Assembly: GCA_964586225.1 (NCBI GenBank)
Contig: CAZPHD010000005.1
Location: forward strand, 1-64,000
Reading direction: 5' to 3'
DNA: 64,000 bases
Origin: JANJUB01 sp964586225
GTDB lineage: Bacteria > Armatimonadota > Fimbriimonadia > Fimbriimonadales > Fimbriimonadaceae
Part shown: positions 42,027 to 50,504 of the stretch, one piece after another
Position numbering within the stretch: position 1 is the first letter of the stretch
Layout of the letters: the number at the start of each line of letters is the position of its first letter
Position numbers and translations under genes: made by a program
Notes under the pieces: generated by a model
Database searches by the model: none
What the model saw: the letters and a program-made list of their open reading frames with translations, nothing else
What the model was told of the DNA's origin: nothing

Positions 42027-42239
42027 ATGCGAACGAACTCGGAGGGCATCCCGCGCGATGAACTGGTTTGGGCTTGGTCCCGACCCGATATCGTGCGGCA
42101 AGCCCGCCGAATCGACTCGTGCCTGTTGTGCCGTCGCCCCCACATCAACGAGGCCGCGCTTTGCGACTGTTGCTGGGCGACGCTCGATGATGAGGAACTT
42201 CGACACGCCACCCGCTGGACGATGGGGATCAAGCCGTGA
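42027..42239 (+). CDS. Small zinc-ribbon-like protein
   Basis: A 70-residue protein with C-L-L-C-R-R-P and C-D-C-C-W-A-T, two Cys-x-x-Cys knuckles 16 residues apart, suggesting one zinc ribbon. The rest is helical and basic. ATG 2 bases after the infB stop. Unknown function; the position suggests a role around translation or RNA binding. Confidence 0.65.
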   Translation: MRTNSEGIPRDELVWAWSRPDIVRQARRIDSCLLCRRPHINEAALCDCCWATLDDEELRHATRWTMGIKP

Positions 42240-43084
42240 CCGATCTGTTCGTGATCGGCGTGCTGATCGGAGCCATCGGAGGCTTGATCGTGGCTTCCGC
42301 CATCAAGATGCGAAAGGCGAAGCCCAAGTATTTTGCGGCCACCGAATACTGGGTCTACCTTCCCGGAGACACGATTCCCACTCAAGAGACCGTCATGACG
42401 GCGATGGTAGCGCAGAACCCGCACGCCCGCCCCGGCTACACGCCGATTGGCCCCAAGGAGGGCATCCTCTTCAGCGACATTCGGCTGCATGTGTCGCAGG
42501 TGCTCCGAAGTAAGAACCCCCATGCGTTCCGGCCCGACCTCTTTCAGGAAGCCGTCTCACCGAGTGCAGAACTCCTGAGCGCCCTCGCCGAGGCGCAGTC
42601 GTTCGTGAAACTGCGTTACGTCAGCGAAGTACCGCTGTCTGATCGTCGCCATCTCACGTTCATGGTGCATCTGGCCGACGCCTACGCCAGGATTGGCGGC
42701 GCAACTGCGATCTACGACGTCGTCAGTGAGCGACTCTATACGCCCGAAGCGTTTCATGCGGCTGTCGGCGCTGATGCGGACGCCACTCGACCAGACCTGC
42801 ATGTTCGAGTCACCTGGAAGAGCACGGACGGTCCCGGCGTCGCGAAGACCCACGGCCTCATCAAAGTCGGCCTCGAGGAACTTGAAACAGCCGGAGCCAA
42901 CGCCGACATGCAACAGCTTGTGACTCAGGTGCTTACCGAAGCCGCCCACCAGATGTGGGCGATGGGCAGCGGGGAAGGGCCGGTGGTGGTGGAGTATTTT
43001 GGCGACAAGTTTGAGGCGACGCTTGCGCCGAAGAAGGGCGGTGGCCGTGAACTGCATATCGTGAGGATTCAGGCTCGCGGATGA
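42236..43084 (+). CDS. Membrane-anchored protein of unknown function
   Basis: A 282-residue protein with one N-terminal transmembrane segment (about 4-22) and a soluble domain. The motif Y-F-A-A-T-E-Y-W-V-Y-L-P-G-D follows the membrane segment. No family recognised. Start GTG overlaps the zinc-ribbon gene stop (GTGA), and its stop overlaps the hisF start (ATGA). Confidence 0.6.
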   Translation: MTDLFVIGVLIGAIGGLIVASAIKMRKAKPKYFAATEYWVYLPGDTIPTQETVMTAMVAQNPHARPGYTPIGPKEGILFSDIRLHVSQVLRSKNPHAFRPDLFQEAVSPSAELLSALAEAQSFVKLRYVSEVPLSDRRHLTFMVHLADAYARIGGATAIYDVVSERLYTPEAFHAAVGADADATRPDLHVRVTWKSTDGPGVAKTHGLIKVGLEELETAGANADMQQLVTQVLTEAAHQMWAMGSGEGPVVVEYFGDKFEATLAPKKGGGRELHIVRIQARG

Positions 43085-43836
43085 GATCGGTCCGCGTCAT
43101 TCCTTGCTTGGACATTCGCGATGGTCGGGTGGTCAAAGGCGTGAACTTTGTGGGTATCCGCGATGCCGGTGATCCAGTCGAGTTGGCTTCATTCTATGGT
43201 CGCGAAGGTGCGGATGAGTTGGTCTTCCTCGACATCACGGCCAGCCACGAAGGGCGCGCACCCGTGATTGCGCTTGCCGAGCGTGTAGCGGAGCAAGTGT
43301 TCATTCCTTTTACGGTGGGCGGCGGCATTCGGACCGTGGATGCGATCCGCGATGCCTTGCTGGCCGGAGCCGATAAGGTGAGTTTGAACACGGCGGCAAT
43401 CCAGAACCCGACGCTCATTTCGGAAGCAGCCGAGAAGTTTGGAGCCCAGTGCGTGGTCGTCGCCATCGACGCCAAAATGACCTGCGAGGGCTGGCATGTG
43501 TTCACGCATGGCGGGAGACGCGATACGATGATGGACGCCGTGGAATGGGCGGTTGAGGCGGTCCGCCTGGGTGCGGGTGAAATCCTCCTGACGAGCATGG
43601 ATGCGGATGGCACCCGCGACGGCTATGACCTTTTGCTGACTCGGGCGGTTGCGGATGCGGTGCCGGTTCCGGTGATTGCGAGCGGCGGAGCGGGGAAGTC
43701 CGCGCACCTCGTGGAGGCAGTGACGGAGGGCCACGCCGACGCGGTGTTGCTCGCGGGGATCTTGCACGACGGCGTCACGACGATCCGGTCGCTGAAGGAT
43801 GCCATGGCCGCCGCCAGCTTGCCGATGCGAACGTGA
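43081..43836 (+). CDS. hisF: Imidazole glycerol phosphate synthase, cyclase subunit
   Basis: Histidine synthesis (with HisH). A (beta/alpha)8 barrel of 251 residues with V-I-P-C-L-D-I-R-D-G-R-V-V-K-G at the start (D11 catalytic), P-F-T-V-G-G-G-I, V-V-A-I-D-A-K (second catalytic Asp), and V-I-A-S-G-G-A-G. No other his genes are in the window. It ends the nusA operon. Confidence 0.96.
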   Translation: MRSVRVIPCLDIRDGRVVKGVNFVGIRDAGDPVELASFYGREGADELVFLDITASHEGRAPVIALAERVAEQVFIPFTVGGGIRTVDAIRDALLAGADKVSLNTAAIQNPTLISEAAEKFGAQCVVVAIDAKMTCEGWHVFTHGGRRDTMMDAVEWAVEAVRLGAGEILLTSMDADGTRDGYDLLLTRAVADAVPVPVIASGGAGKSAHLVEAVTEGHADAVLLAGILHDGVTTIRSLKDAMAAASLPMRT

Positions 43837-43853
43837 TGTTCGCCCAGACTCAC

Positions 43854-43882
43854 GAGGCGCGCAGGGGTCTTGTACCGCGCAG
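43854..43882 (+). repeat. REP-2 palindrome, degenerate copy
   Basis: GAGG, arm CGCGC, loop with GGGTCTTGTAC, arm CGCG. Diverged but in the expected layout, between hisF and the next gene. Confidence 0.45.
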
Positions 43883-43906
43883 TTTACGGACCATCCACAT
43901 TCCGGT

Positions 43907-43912
43907 TATGAT
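43907..43912 (+). promoter_or_regulatory. Near-start -10 element
   Basis: TATGAT ends 5 bases before the ATG at 43918. TTTACG lies about 18 bases upstream as a weak -35. Leaderless start likely. Confidence 0.5.
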
Positions 43913-43917
43913 TTGAT

Positions 43918-44625
43918 ATGTTTGCCGCGCTGGCCATCGCCCTCCTGGCACCTCCACAACTCGCGATCGTTGCGCGGGTTTATGAGCCGGGAGTGGCGCG
44001 AAGCTACCCTCGAGCTTACACGTTGAACGCCGATGGGACGGGCCTTCGCGTGGTCTCACTTCCGGGGCAGGAGGTGCGGTACGTCAAGTGGTCCGATGGA
44101 GAACTCGTTTATTGGGTGCATGGTCAAGCTTGGGCCGTGCGAGCTTCTCGAGTTGGCCCGGTTGGGCTAGATTGGGAAGAAGATCGATTGCCCAACCTCA
44201 ACATGAACGACACCCGCATGACGAGCGGCGACATCATAAAATGGGGCAAGCAGGGCAACGAAGACTTCGTCGAAGTGTTCGGTCAACGGCACAAGATGGG
44301 CATCATCAGCAGCGTCCGGGTGGGTGCCGAGGGCTGGCGGCTGTACTTCCTCGAGCGCACGGCGATGGTCGAGTCGACCCTGTGGTGCGCCGATGCCAGA
44401 ACGAAGACGTTTCGCCCGCTGCTCTCAGCGCAGGATGGATTGCTGGACTGGCATCCCGATCGCTCGTTCTTGGCGTTTGCGCCCCTCCGCACTGATGTGC
44501 CCTTTGACGGTCAACGCGTTTGGGCGAACGAGCTGCGGGTGGGTAGCTTGGGCGGCGCATCGCGGAAGCTGAAGCTGCCGACGATGGAGCTCTGGGACCT
44601 TGGGGTGCGAATGCCTGGGTCGTAG
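43918..44625 (+). CDS. Hypothetical secreted protein
   Basis: A 235-residue protein with a short signal peptide (1-14). The remainder has beta-propeller-like strands (T-L-N-A-D-G-T-G-L, V-K-W-S-D-G-E, D-W-H-P-D), which recall WD40-like/TolB repeats, with about four blades at most. Function unknown. The TAG stop lies in the first REP-1 unit. Confidence 0.6.
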   Translation: MFAALAIALLAPPQLAIVARVYEPGVARSYPRAYTLNADGTGLRVVSLPGQEVRYVKWSDGELVYWVHGQAWAVRASRVGPVGLDWEEDRLPNLNMNDTRMTSGDIIKWGKQGNEDFVEVFGQRHKMGIISSVRVGAEGWRLYFLERTAMVESTLWCADARTKTFRPLLSAQDGLLDWHPDRSFLAFAPLRTDVPFDGQRVWANELRVGSLGGASRKLKLPTMELWDLGVRMPGS

Positions 44626-44721
44626 TCGACGGTTGCATCGTGTAGTCGAATGCGTTATTCCGTAGTCGCCGGTTGCATCGTACCGGCGTGCTTTCCGCCG
44701 GACGATGCAACCGGTGACTAC
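44622..44721. repeat. REP-1 cluster (BIME-like)
   Basis: Three GTAG-tagged units. A truncated one at 44622-44641, a complete one at 44662-44688 (GTAG, TC, GCCGGT, loop TGCATCGT, ACCGGC, G), and an inverted one at 44695-44721. The last two face each other and can form one 20-bp-arm hairpin. Alternating inverted REP units are known as BIMEs. Confidence 0.7.
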
Positions 44722-44746
44722 GATCCACACGCGAACCAACCCGCGC

Positions 44747-45919
44747 TCAAGCGGCACGTAAAATCGAAGGCGGCAGCAGCTTTGGCACCAACTCCGTCTC
44801 CGAGGCTTGGGCCAAGACCACACCCCGCTCGATCGTATTCTCAAGTTCGCGAACGTTGCCCGGCCATCGGTAGCCCTGTAGCTTCGCCAATGTCTCGTCA
44901 GAAAGGGACAGCAGCGGCCGCTCATTCTCCGCGCAATACTTCTGCAAGAAGTGCTCGGCCAGCGGCTTGATGTCTTCAACACGCTCGCGGAGCGGCGGAA
45001 TATGAAGCTCGACAACCTGCAACCGATACAACAGATCGAGGCGGAAGATGCCCTCGTCCACAGCTTGGCGAAGATCGCGGTTCGTTGCCGTCACCACGCG
45101 CACATCAACCCGCGTCGGCTTATTGCCACCGAGTCGCTCAAACTCGCGCTCCTGCAACACGCGGAGCAGCTTCACCTGAATCGCCACCGGAATCTCGCCG
45201 ATCTCATCGAGGAACAGCGTGCCCTTGTCGGCCAGCTCAAATCGCCCCGGCTTCGAGCCCTGCGCACCGGTGAAGGCACCCTTCTCGTAGCCAAAAAGCT
45301 CACTTTCCAACAGCGTCTCGGGGAGTGCCGCACACGAGACCGCCACGAACGGCTTTGAAACTCGACTGGAGTGTTCGTGGAGCGCCTTGGCGACCACTTC
45401 CTTACCCACGCCGCTCTCGCCGGTAATCAGCACCGTGGCGCGTGAGTCGGCCACTTGGATCGCGGTCTCCAAAACCTCCTTCATAGCGGGAGATTCGGCG
45501 ATGAACCTTGGAGTGTGGCTGGCCTTCGTGGTCGGCTTAGACGCCCGAACCGGCGCAGGTTCATCGATCGCAGCGGCCACGATGCGCTTAAGCGCATCAA
45601 GGTCAAACGGCTTCGTGACGTATTCAAACGCCCCATCGCGGATCGCCTGAACCGCCTGCGGGATCGTGCCGAACGCAGTCATGATGACGACCGGTAGATC
45701 GGGACGCGTGGCCTTGACCTCTCGAAGCAGTTCATACCCAGTGACACCGGGCATTGTAACGTCCGTGATCACACAATCGGGCACGTCCTCACCGATCATG
45801 TCGAGCGCAGTCGGCACGTCCTCGGCGGTGCTCGCTACATAGCCAACCTTCTCGAACGCCATCTGGAGAATGCGCCGGATATTCGGCTCGTCGTCGACAA
45901 TCAGGAGCTTCGTCTTCAT
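44747..45919 (-). CDS. NtrC-family response regulator without DNA-binding domain
   Basis: A 390-residue sigma-54 activator: receiver domain with D53 as phospho-site (V-I-T-D-V-T-M-P), AAA+ domain with G167-ESGVGKE, the sigma-54 contact loop G214-AFTGA219 and Walker B F-L-D-E. It ends right after the AAA+ lid (N-V-R-E-L-E-N, then about 25 residues) and lacks the Fis-type HTH found in NtrC. It starts inside the kinase stop codon (ATGA), which supports ATG 45919 over the upstream 45934. Members without HTH (for example FlgR of Helicobacter) are known to activate from solution. Confidence 0.9.
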   Translation of the reverse strand: MKTKLLIVDDEPNIRRILQMAFEKVGYVASTAEDVPTALDMIGEDVPDCVITDVTMPGVTGYELLREVKATRPDLPVVIMTAFGTIPQAVQAIRDGAFEYVTKPFDLDALKRIVAAAIDEPAPVRASKPTTKASHTPRFIAESPAMKEVLETAIQVADSRATVLITGESGVGKEVVAKALHEHSSRVSKPFVAVSCAALPETLLESELFGYEKGAFTGAQGSKPGRFELADKGTLFLDEIGEIPVAIQVKLLRVLQEREFERLGGNKPTRVDVRVVTATNRDLRQAVDEGIFRLDLLYRLQVVELHIPPLRERVEDIKPLAEHFLQKYCAENERPLLSLSDETLAKLQGYRWPGNVRELENTIERGVVLAQASETELVPKLLPPSILRAA

Positions 45920-47418
45920 GCTGCTTGGTCCCATCCAAAATCAAGTTCAAACGTGGTGCCGACGCCCGGCGTTGAGTCCACGCGGACATCCCATCCGTGC
46001 GCGTCGATGATCTTGCGCACCGTCGGCAGTCCGAGTCCGGTGCCGCTCGGCTTGGTCGTAAAGAACGGCGTGAAGAGCTTTTCGAGGTGGTGCGGCTCGA
46101 TGCCGACGCCGGTGTCGCGAACGCTCATCCGCGGGCCATCAATCTTAACGACGACCTCGCCCCCTGGCTTGCACGCTTGGAGAGCGTTGAGCACCAGGTT
46201 GCGCAACACCTGCTCTAGGCGGAGCGGGTCGCCCTTCACCTTGGGAGGCGCGGCAACAAACTCAATCTCGAGCCGCACATGGCGCTTGTCAAACTCGGGT
46301 CGGTTGATCTCGCAGATGTGGCGGGCAACCTCGGCGGGGTCAAACTCCTTGACATTCAGCGCAAGCGGCCGAGAGAACTCGAGGAACTGATCGCACAGGG
46401 CGTTCAGCTTCAACGCCTCCTCCTCAATAATCTTGCCGTACTCGCAGGCCTCATCCGAGGTGCTCTGCACCATTTGGGCGGCGCTTCGGATACCGGTTAG
46501 CGGGTTGCGAATCTCGTGGGCGACGGCGGCGGTCATTTGGCCGATCTCGGCGAGTCGGCGCACGCGAGCAAGCTCGCGGTTCGCGCGCTCATGATCAGAG
46601 ATGTCTTGAACGGCGAGCGTCACGCCGCCGTCGGGGAGCGGGGAAGCCACGACGCTCCAGGCCTGGTCGGTCGCCGAGTCGAAGGCGCGGCGTGAAACAC
46701 GTTCACCTTCGCTGGCGCCATAGAACGCTTGCTCGATCGTGACGCGAAGCACAACGGGGAGTGCCTTCAATAGATGGCGAAACATCACGCCATGCTCAAG
46801 GGCATCGCCAAACAAACTCGCCGCTTGTGGATTCCAGCCCGCAAGTTCCTCGTAGGGCGTGACCACCAAAACCCCAAGCCCCAGGTTCGCGATGATTGCA
46901 TCGAGCTTGTCCGAAGTCGCGCGGGTCTGGGCGACAGCTTGATTCATGCGCGCGAACAGCCGGGCATTCTGAATGGCGAGGCCGAGGTAGCGGGCGAGGC
47001 TGGCGATCGTGTCAAGGTCTTGATCGTCATAGGGGGGCATGTCGGCGGTGCGCGCTACGTTGAGCACTCCGATGGCCCCGCTTTCGGCCGTCATCAGGGG
47101 CACGACCACAGCGGATCCGCCATCGGGCAGTTCGCGCTCATCAACCCGAAGGGGTCGGCCATGCTTGATCGCGGTTCCCGCAATGCCCTCTCCCTCGCGA
47201 AGCAACGTATGGGTTGGTACGCGGGCGGTGTCTCCAGCCTGCCCAGCCAAAACGAATCCCCGAGCCAAGTCATCTTTTAGAAAGATCGTGGCGCGAGACG
47301 CCCCAAACCACTCGCCGGCGCAGGCGAGCGCATGCTCGATGAAGGCACCGAGGCTAGTTTCGCCTCGATACGCATCGAACAGCGTGGTTAAGTCCCGTTC
47401 GGGAAGGATGGACGCCAT
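45916..47418 (-). CDS. GAF-PAS sensor histidine kinase (NtrB-like)
   Basis: A 500-residue cytoplasmic kinase without transmembrane segments. GAF domain about 20-155, PAS-like 165-275, HisKA with H in V-A-H-E-I-R-N-P-L-T-G-I-R (about 303), HATPase with N-L-V-L-N-A-L, D-T-G-V-G-I, F-F-T-T-K and G-T-G-L-G-L-P. Together with the next gene it forms a two-component pair controlling sigma-54 promoters. Confidence 0.92.
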   Translation of the reverse strand: MASILPERDLTTLFDAYRGETSLGAFIEHALACAGEWFGASRATIFLKDDLARGFVLAGQAGDTARVPTHTLLREGEGIAGTAIKHGRPLRVDERELPDGGSAVVVPLMTAESGAIGVLNVARTADMPPYDDQDLDTIASLARYLGLAIQNARLFARMNQAVAQTRATSDKLDAIIANLGLGVLVVTPYEELAGWNPQAASLFGDALEHGVMFRHLLKALPVVLRVTIEQAFYGASEGERVSRRAFDSATDQAWSVVASPLPDGGVTLAVQDISDHERANRELARVRRLAEIGQMTAAVAHEIRNPLTGIRSAAQMVQSTSDEACEYGKIIEEEALKLNALCDQFLEFSRPLALNVKEFDPAEVARHICEINRPEFDKRHVRLEIEFVAAPPKVKGDPLRLEQVLRNLVLNALQACKPGGEVVVKIDGPRMSVRDTGVGIEPHHLEKLFTPFFTTKPSGTGLGLPTVRKIIDAHGWDVRVDSTPGVGTTFELDFGWDQAA

Positions 47419-47473
47419 CTACCGTTAGATTGTCGGAAGATGACACGAGCGGACGCAGGGATGAGGGCATATT

Positions 47474-47584
47474 GGCGTGTGGCTTGTTGGCCTATTAGAT
47501 TGTTGGCACGTTAGCGCGCCAGGCGTCGGGTGACACGCACCTCGATTCTACCAACGCTCTAACGGGCCAACAAACAAATACGCC
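47474..47584. repeat. Long imperfect inverted repeat
   Basis: Left arm 47474-47506 and right arm 47551-47584 pair over about 33 bases with roughly three quarters identity, enclosing a 44-base loop with its own short palindromes. No gene. It lies between a minus-strand gene and the kinase gene and could act as a terminator or a remnant of a small mobile element. Confidence 0.5.
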
Positions 47585-47589
47585 AAGCC

Positions 47590-47964
47590 TCAAGCTGCCG
47601 GCCGATAGAACGTGGCGACCACATAGATCACCAGACAGAAGACTCCGAAGCCAATCAGAACGCGGCTCATCGCTTTGCCTCGTTCGAAGCTCTGGCTGAG
47701 CGTCATCTCATCGGCGCTGGCAAGCCGTCGCATTTCGCTCGTTTGGAGTTTCTCAGCGATCTGGGCGACTTGCGGCCACCGCTTTCGGGCGTCATTAAGC
47801 TGCATCGGGCTCGGGTCACGCTCCAACGCACTTCGGAGCTTGCGAAGCTCATCGCGAGACGCGCCAATCCGAAGTGCGATCCAATAGGTCAGCGCTCCCC
47901 CGACAAACATCCCAATCATGCCGAACATCGCGATCGGCTTAGCACTCTGCAAAATCTCATTCAT
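47590..47964 (-). CDS. Hypothetical membrane protein
   Basis: A 124-residue protein with transmembrane segments near 11-31 and 100-119 and a charged helical loop between them. An agagggga SD-like word lies before the ATG. No family recognised. Confidence 0.55.
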   Translation of the reverse strand: MNEILQSAKPIAMFGMIGMFVGGALTYWIALRIGASRDELRKLRSALERDPSPMQLNDARKRWPQVAQIAEKLQTSEMRRLASADEMTLSQSFERGKAMSRVLIGFGVFCLVIYVVATFYRPAA

Positions 47965-48020
47965 GACAGATCCCCTCTGAAGACGTCGTGTTCTTACCCG
48001 GAAATCGTTCGCGCAGACGC

Positions 48021-48054
48021 AAAAACGCCCCCTGCCAAAAGCAAGGGGCGTTGA
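48021..48054 (-). terminator. Intrinsic terminator of the subtilase gene
   Basis: On the minus strand AACGCCCC and GGGGCGTT arms (with inner GC extension and a tttt loop) are followed by TTTGCG. Located 10 bases after the subtilase stop. Confidence 0.75.
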
Positions 48055-48063
48055 GGGCAGGCC

Positions 48064-49770
48064 TTAAGGGGCCGTGATGAGCGAGATTCGATCCACTCGT
48101 GCCTCGAACGCGCCGCCCGCATTGACCTGGGGTTGCGATTCAAAGCCCACGCGGACTCGCATGAGGCCCGTTCCGGCCTGGCGGAAGCGCGCCGGGCTGG
48201 TGGGCGAAACACTCACGGTGGTATCGGTGAGGGTGGGGTTTCGAAGGTCGACGGTGACCCAACTGTTAGCGTTGAAGTCAAACATCTGAAGGCGCTGGAG
48301 GACCGTCGTCTTCGATGCCGACGATTCGACCGCCAGAGTCAGGTTGCCGATCGACATGTTCGTGCTGTTCGTTGAGGCTTCGAGGATGATCGGCGCGAAG
48401 TTGGTCGATGTCGAAATTGCCGGTCGATAGACGACCCGATTGTTGTCGCTTGCCGTCAACGAGGCCAAGTTACCTCCCGTCAACAGTCCGGCGACGATCG
48501 AGAACGCATTCGGCAAGAACGGCACGGTCGTGTACGAGCGGTTCAACGCTTGTCGCGCGTTGATTCGGCCCCATCCCCAGTAGCTGTCGTTGCCGACGGC
48601 GCCGAGGTCGTTGCAGGTCTCATACAGAATCGTCTCAACCTGGGCACCGGTCAGCGAGGAGTTCGTGCCCATGATGAGCGCGGCCAAACCCGCTGCAGCC
48701 GGACAGGCCATGCTCGTGCCGCTCAGCGTTGCGTAGCTCGAGTTTGACGAGTTGTAGGTTGAACGGATGTCACTGCCGGGCGCGAAGACGTCGATACCGG
48801 GGCCGTAGTTCGAGAAACTCGACTTGCCATCGGTGGTGGTCGATGAACCCACGACCGTCACGTCGATGTGATCGGTGTTGATGTTCTGGTTGCTGTTGCC
48901 CGCCGCCCAAAGGTAGATGCCGTTGCGCGTGTACTTGATATAGTTACCCGTCGTTTGGACCGCTGAGTTGCTGTAGCCGCTGTAGCTGGTGCTAATGACG
49001 CGAGCGCCGTTGTCGGCGGCCCAGCGTGCGCCAGCGGTGAGGGCTGAGATGCTGGAACTGCCACCGCTGGAGTTGGTGACTCGGATCGGCATCAATTTGG
49101 CGTTCCACGAAACGCCAGCGACGCCAACGCTGTTGTTGCCGATGGCCGCCGCGATGCCTGCGGTGTGGGTTCCGTGGCCGTTGATGTCATTGACTTGCCC
49201 GCCGTTTACCTGGGCAATTGCGGTACCGGTTGCCGAGTTCGCGCCGGGAACGAGCCGAGCCTGAAGGTCCTGGTGCGTCAGTCGAATACCCGTGTCGCAG
49301 ATGGCAACCGTGATCGTCCCGTCACCTACATAGTGGTTCCAAGCCGTGGGCGCCTCGATCCGCGGGTGATGCCATTGCTGGTTGTATTGAGCGTCATTGG
49401 GCACCGCAACCGGGTAGACCGTCCAGTCGGGCTCGACATACTGGAAGGCACCGGTGCGCATCAGCCAGTCCGAAGTTGACTGTTCGGAAGCTCCACTAGG
49501 CACCTTGAGGATGTACTCGTCGGTCTCGGGGACATAGCGAACGGTCGTTCGCGCGGCCAGCATCGCGGCCTCTTGCCGGACCCGCTGGATCTGGAAGCTG
49601 TTCAGCCCTCGCTCGGCGAGGGTGCTGGCCTGAATCGGGCGGGCGATAAGATACCCCGAGAACTCTTGAATTCCCGGAATCTCTTTGAACGTCACGGCAC
49701 CCGTGCTCATTTGGGCACTCGCCATGACACAGGTGGCCGCAAGAACGGCAAGGGTGGTGAATTGACGCAT
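48064..49770 (-). CDS. Secreted subtilisin-like serine protease
   Basis: A 568-residue S8 protease. Signal peptide 1-20 (M-R-Q-F-T-T-L-A-V-L...S-A-Q). A propeptide-like region is 25-120. Catalytic residues: D159 (C-D-T-G-I), H199 (N-G-H-G-T-H), N292 (A-A-G-N-S) and S353 (G-T-S-M-A-C-P). The C-terminal 150 residues form a beta-domain shared with the metalloprotease at 7463-10348. An AAGAGGAG SD precedes the ATG at 49770; the frame is open to 49971 but lacks homology there. Confidence 0.93.
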   Translation of the reverse strand: MRQFTTLAVLAATCVMASAQMSTGAVTFKEIPGIQEFSGYLIARPIQASTLAERGLNSFQIQRVRQEAAMLAARTTVRYVPETDEYILKVPSGASEQSTSDWLMRTGAFQYVEPDWTVYPVAVPNDAQYNQQWHHPRIEAPTAWNHYVGDGTITVAICDTGIRLTHQDLQARLVPGANSATGTAIAQVNGGQVNDINGHGTHTAGIAAAIGNNSVGVAGVSWNAKLMPIRVTNSSGGSSSISALTAGARWAADNGARVISTSYSGYSNSAVQTTGNYIKYTRNGIYLWAAGNSNQNINTDHIDVTVVGSSTTTDGKSSFSNYGPGIDVFAPGSDIRSTYNSSNSSYATLSGTSMACPAAAGLAALIMGTNSSLTGAQVETILYETCNDLGAVGNDSYWGWGRINARQALNRSYTTVPFLPNAFSIVAGLLTGGNLASLTASDNNRVVYRPAISTSTNFAPIILEASTNSTNMSIGNLTLAVESSASKTTVLQRLQMFDFNANSWVTVDLRNPTLTDTTVSVSPTSPARFRQAGTGLMRVRVGFESQPQVNAGGAFEARVDRISLITAP

Positions 49771-49895
49771 AGATCTCCTCTTTGATATGCTCATCGGCGG
49801 GTCGGCAATGACCCGCAGTTGGTGTGGACTGTTTCTAGAGACGTGCCATTTGCCCCATTCTGTTCGAGAGCGCTTACCAGGTTTGGCGCGTTTGG

Positions 49896-49901
49896 TATGC
49901 T
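49896..49901 (+). promoter_or_regulatory. Near-start -10 element
   Basis: TATGCT ends 6 bases before the ATG at 49908. TTACCA 16 bases upstream is a plausible -35. Confidence 0.5.
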
Positions 49902-49907
49902 GGCGGA

Positions 49908-50402
49908 ATGGCAATTGACGCTGCTTCCGAACTTGCCGCCTGGACTCGCCGGGTGGCTTCAATGTATGCAAAGGATCTTCGCGCCCTTTCTGACGAGGCC
50001 TACCAAAAGCCCGTTGGCGAAAAGGTGAGGTCCATGCAAGACGTGACCGCCGAAGTGACCGGATTCAACATGATGGTCGCCAAGCACATTGGTGGCGAAG
50101 AGATCGCGATGCCGTCAGACGAGGATCGAGCGGCGTTCACGGCGTCGTTGGCGGACAGAGCAAAGGGCATTGAGATGATTCTGGCGAGCGGAGAGATGCT
50201 CGCATCGGCGATTGAGTCCGCGGGCGCTGATCGATTGGCCAGCATGACGCAGGCGCCTTGGGGCGAGCCCATGAGCTACTACTTCATGGCGAATTTGACC
50301 GCGAACCACATGCTGTATCACGACGGACAGGTGAACATCGTTCAGTGCATCCACGGCGACGACGCGTTCCACTGGTTCGACGAAGACCCGGCGACGGCGT
50401 AA
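49908..50402 (+). CDS. DinB-like protein
   Basis: A 164-residue four-helix-bundle protein. The C-terminal H-M-L-Y-H-D-G-Q-V-N-I-V-Q and G-D match the DinB/DinB_2 family; other metal-binding histidines (A-K-H-I near 58-61) are also in place. DinB proteins are metal-dependent thiol transferases or of unknown role. Lone gene, divergent from the subtilase. Confidence 0.82.
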   Translation: MAIDAASELAAWTRRVASMYAKDLRALSDEAYQKPVGEKVRSMQDVTAEVTGFNMMVAKHIGGEEIAMPSDEDRAAFTASLADRAKGIEMILASGEMLASAIESAGADRLASMTQAPWGEPMSYYFMANLTANHMLYHDGQVNIVQCIHGDDAFHWFDEDPATA

Positions 50403-50452
50403 GGCAGTCGGCAGCTTGCAGTCGGCAGTCGGCACTCACGTATAGGCTCAAT

Positions 50453-50481
50453 GAGGGCGGCGGTGGGTTCGTCCCGCAGCT
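50453..50481 (+). repeat. REP-2 palindrome, copy 4
   Basis: GAGGGCGGCGG, loop TGGGTTCGTC, CCGC...GC. Stem imperfect. Confidence 0.55.
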
Positions 50482-50504
50482 ATGTGTAAACCGCCGGAGC
50501 CAAC

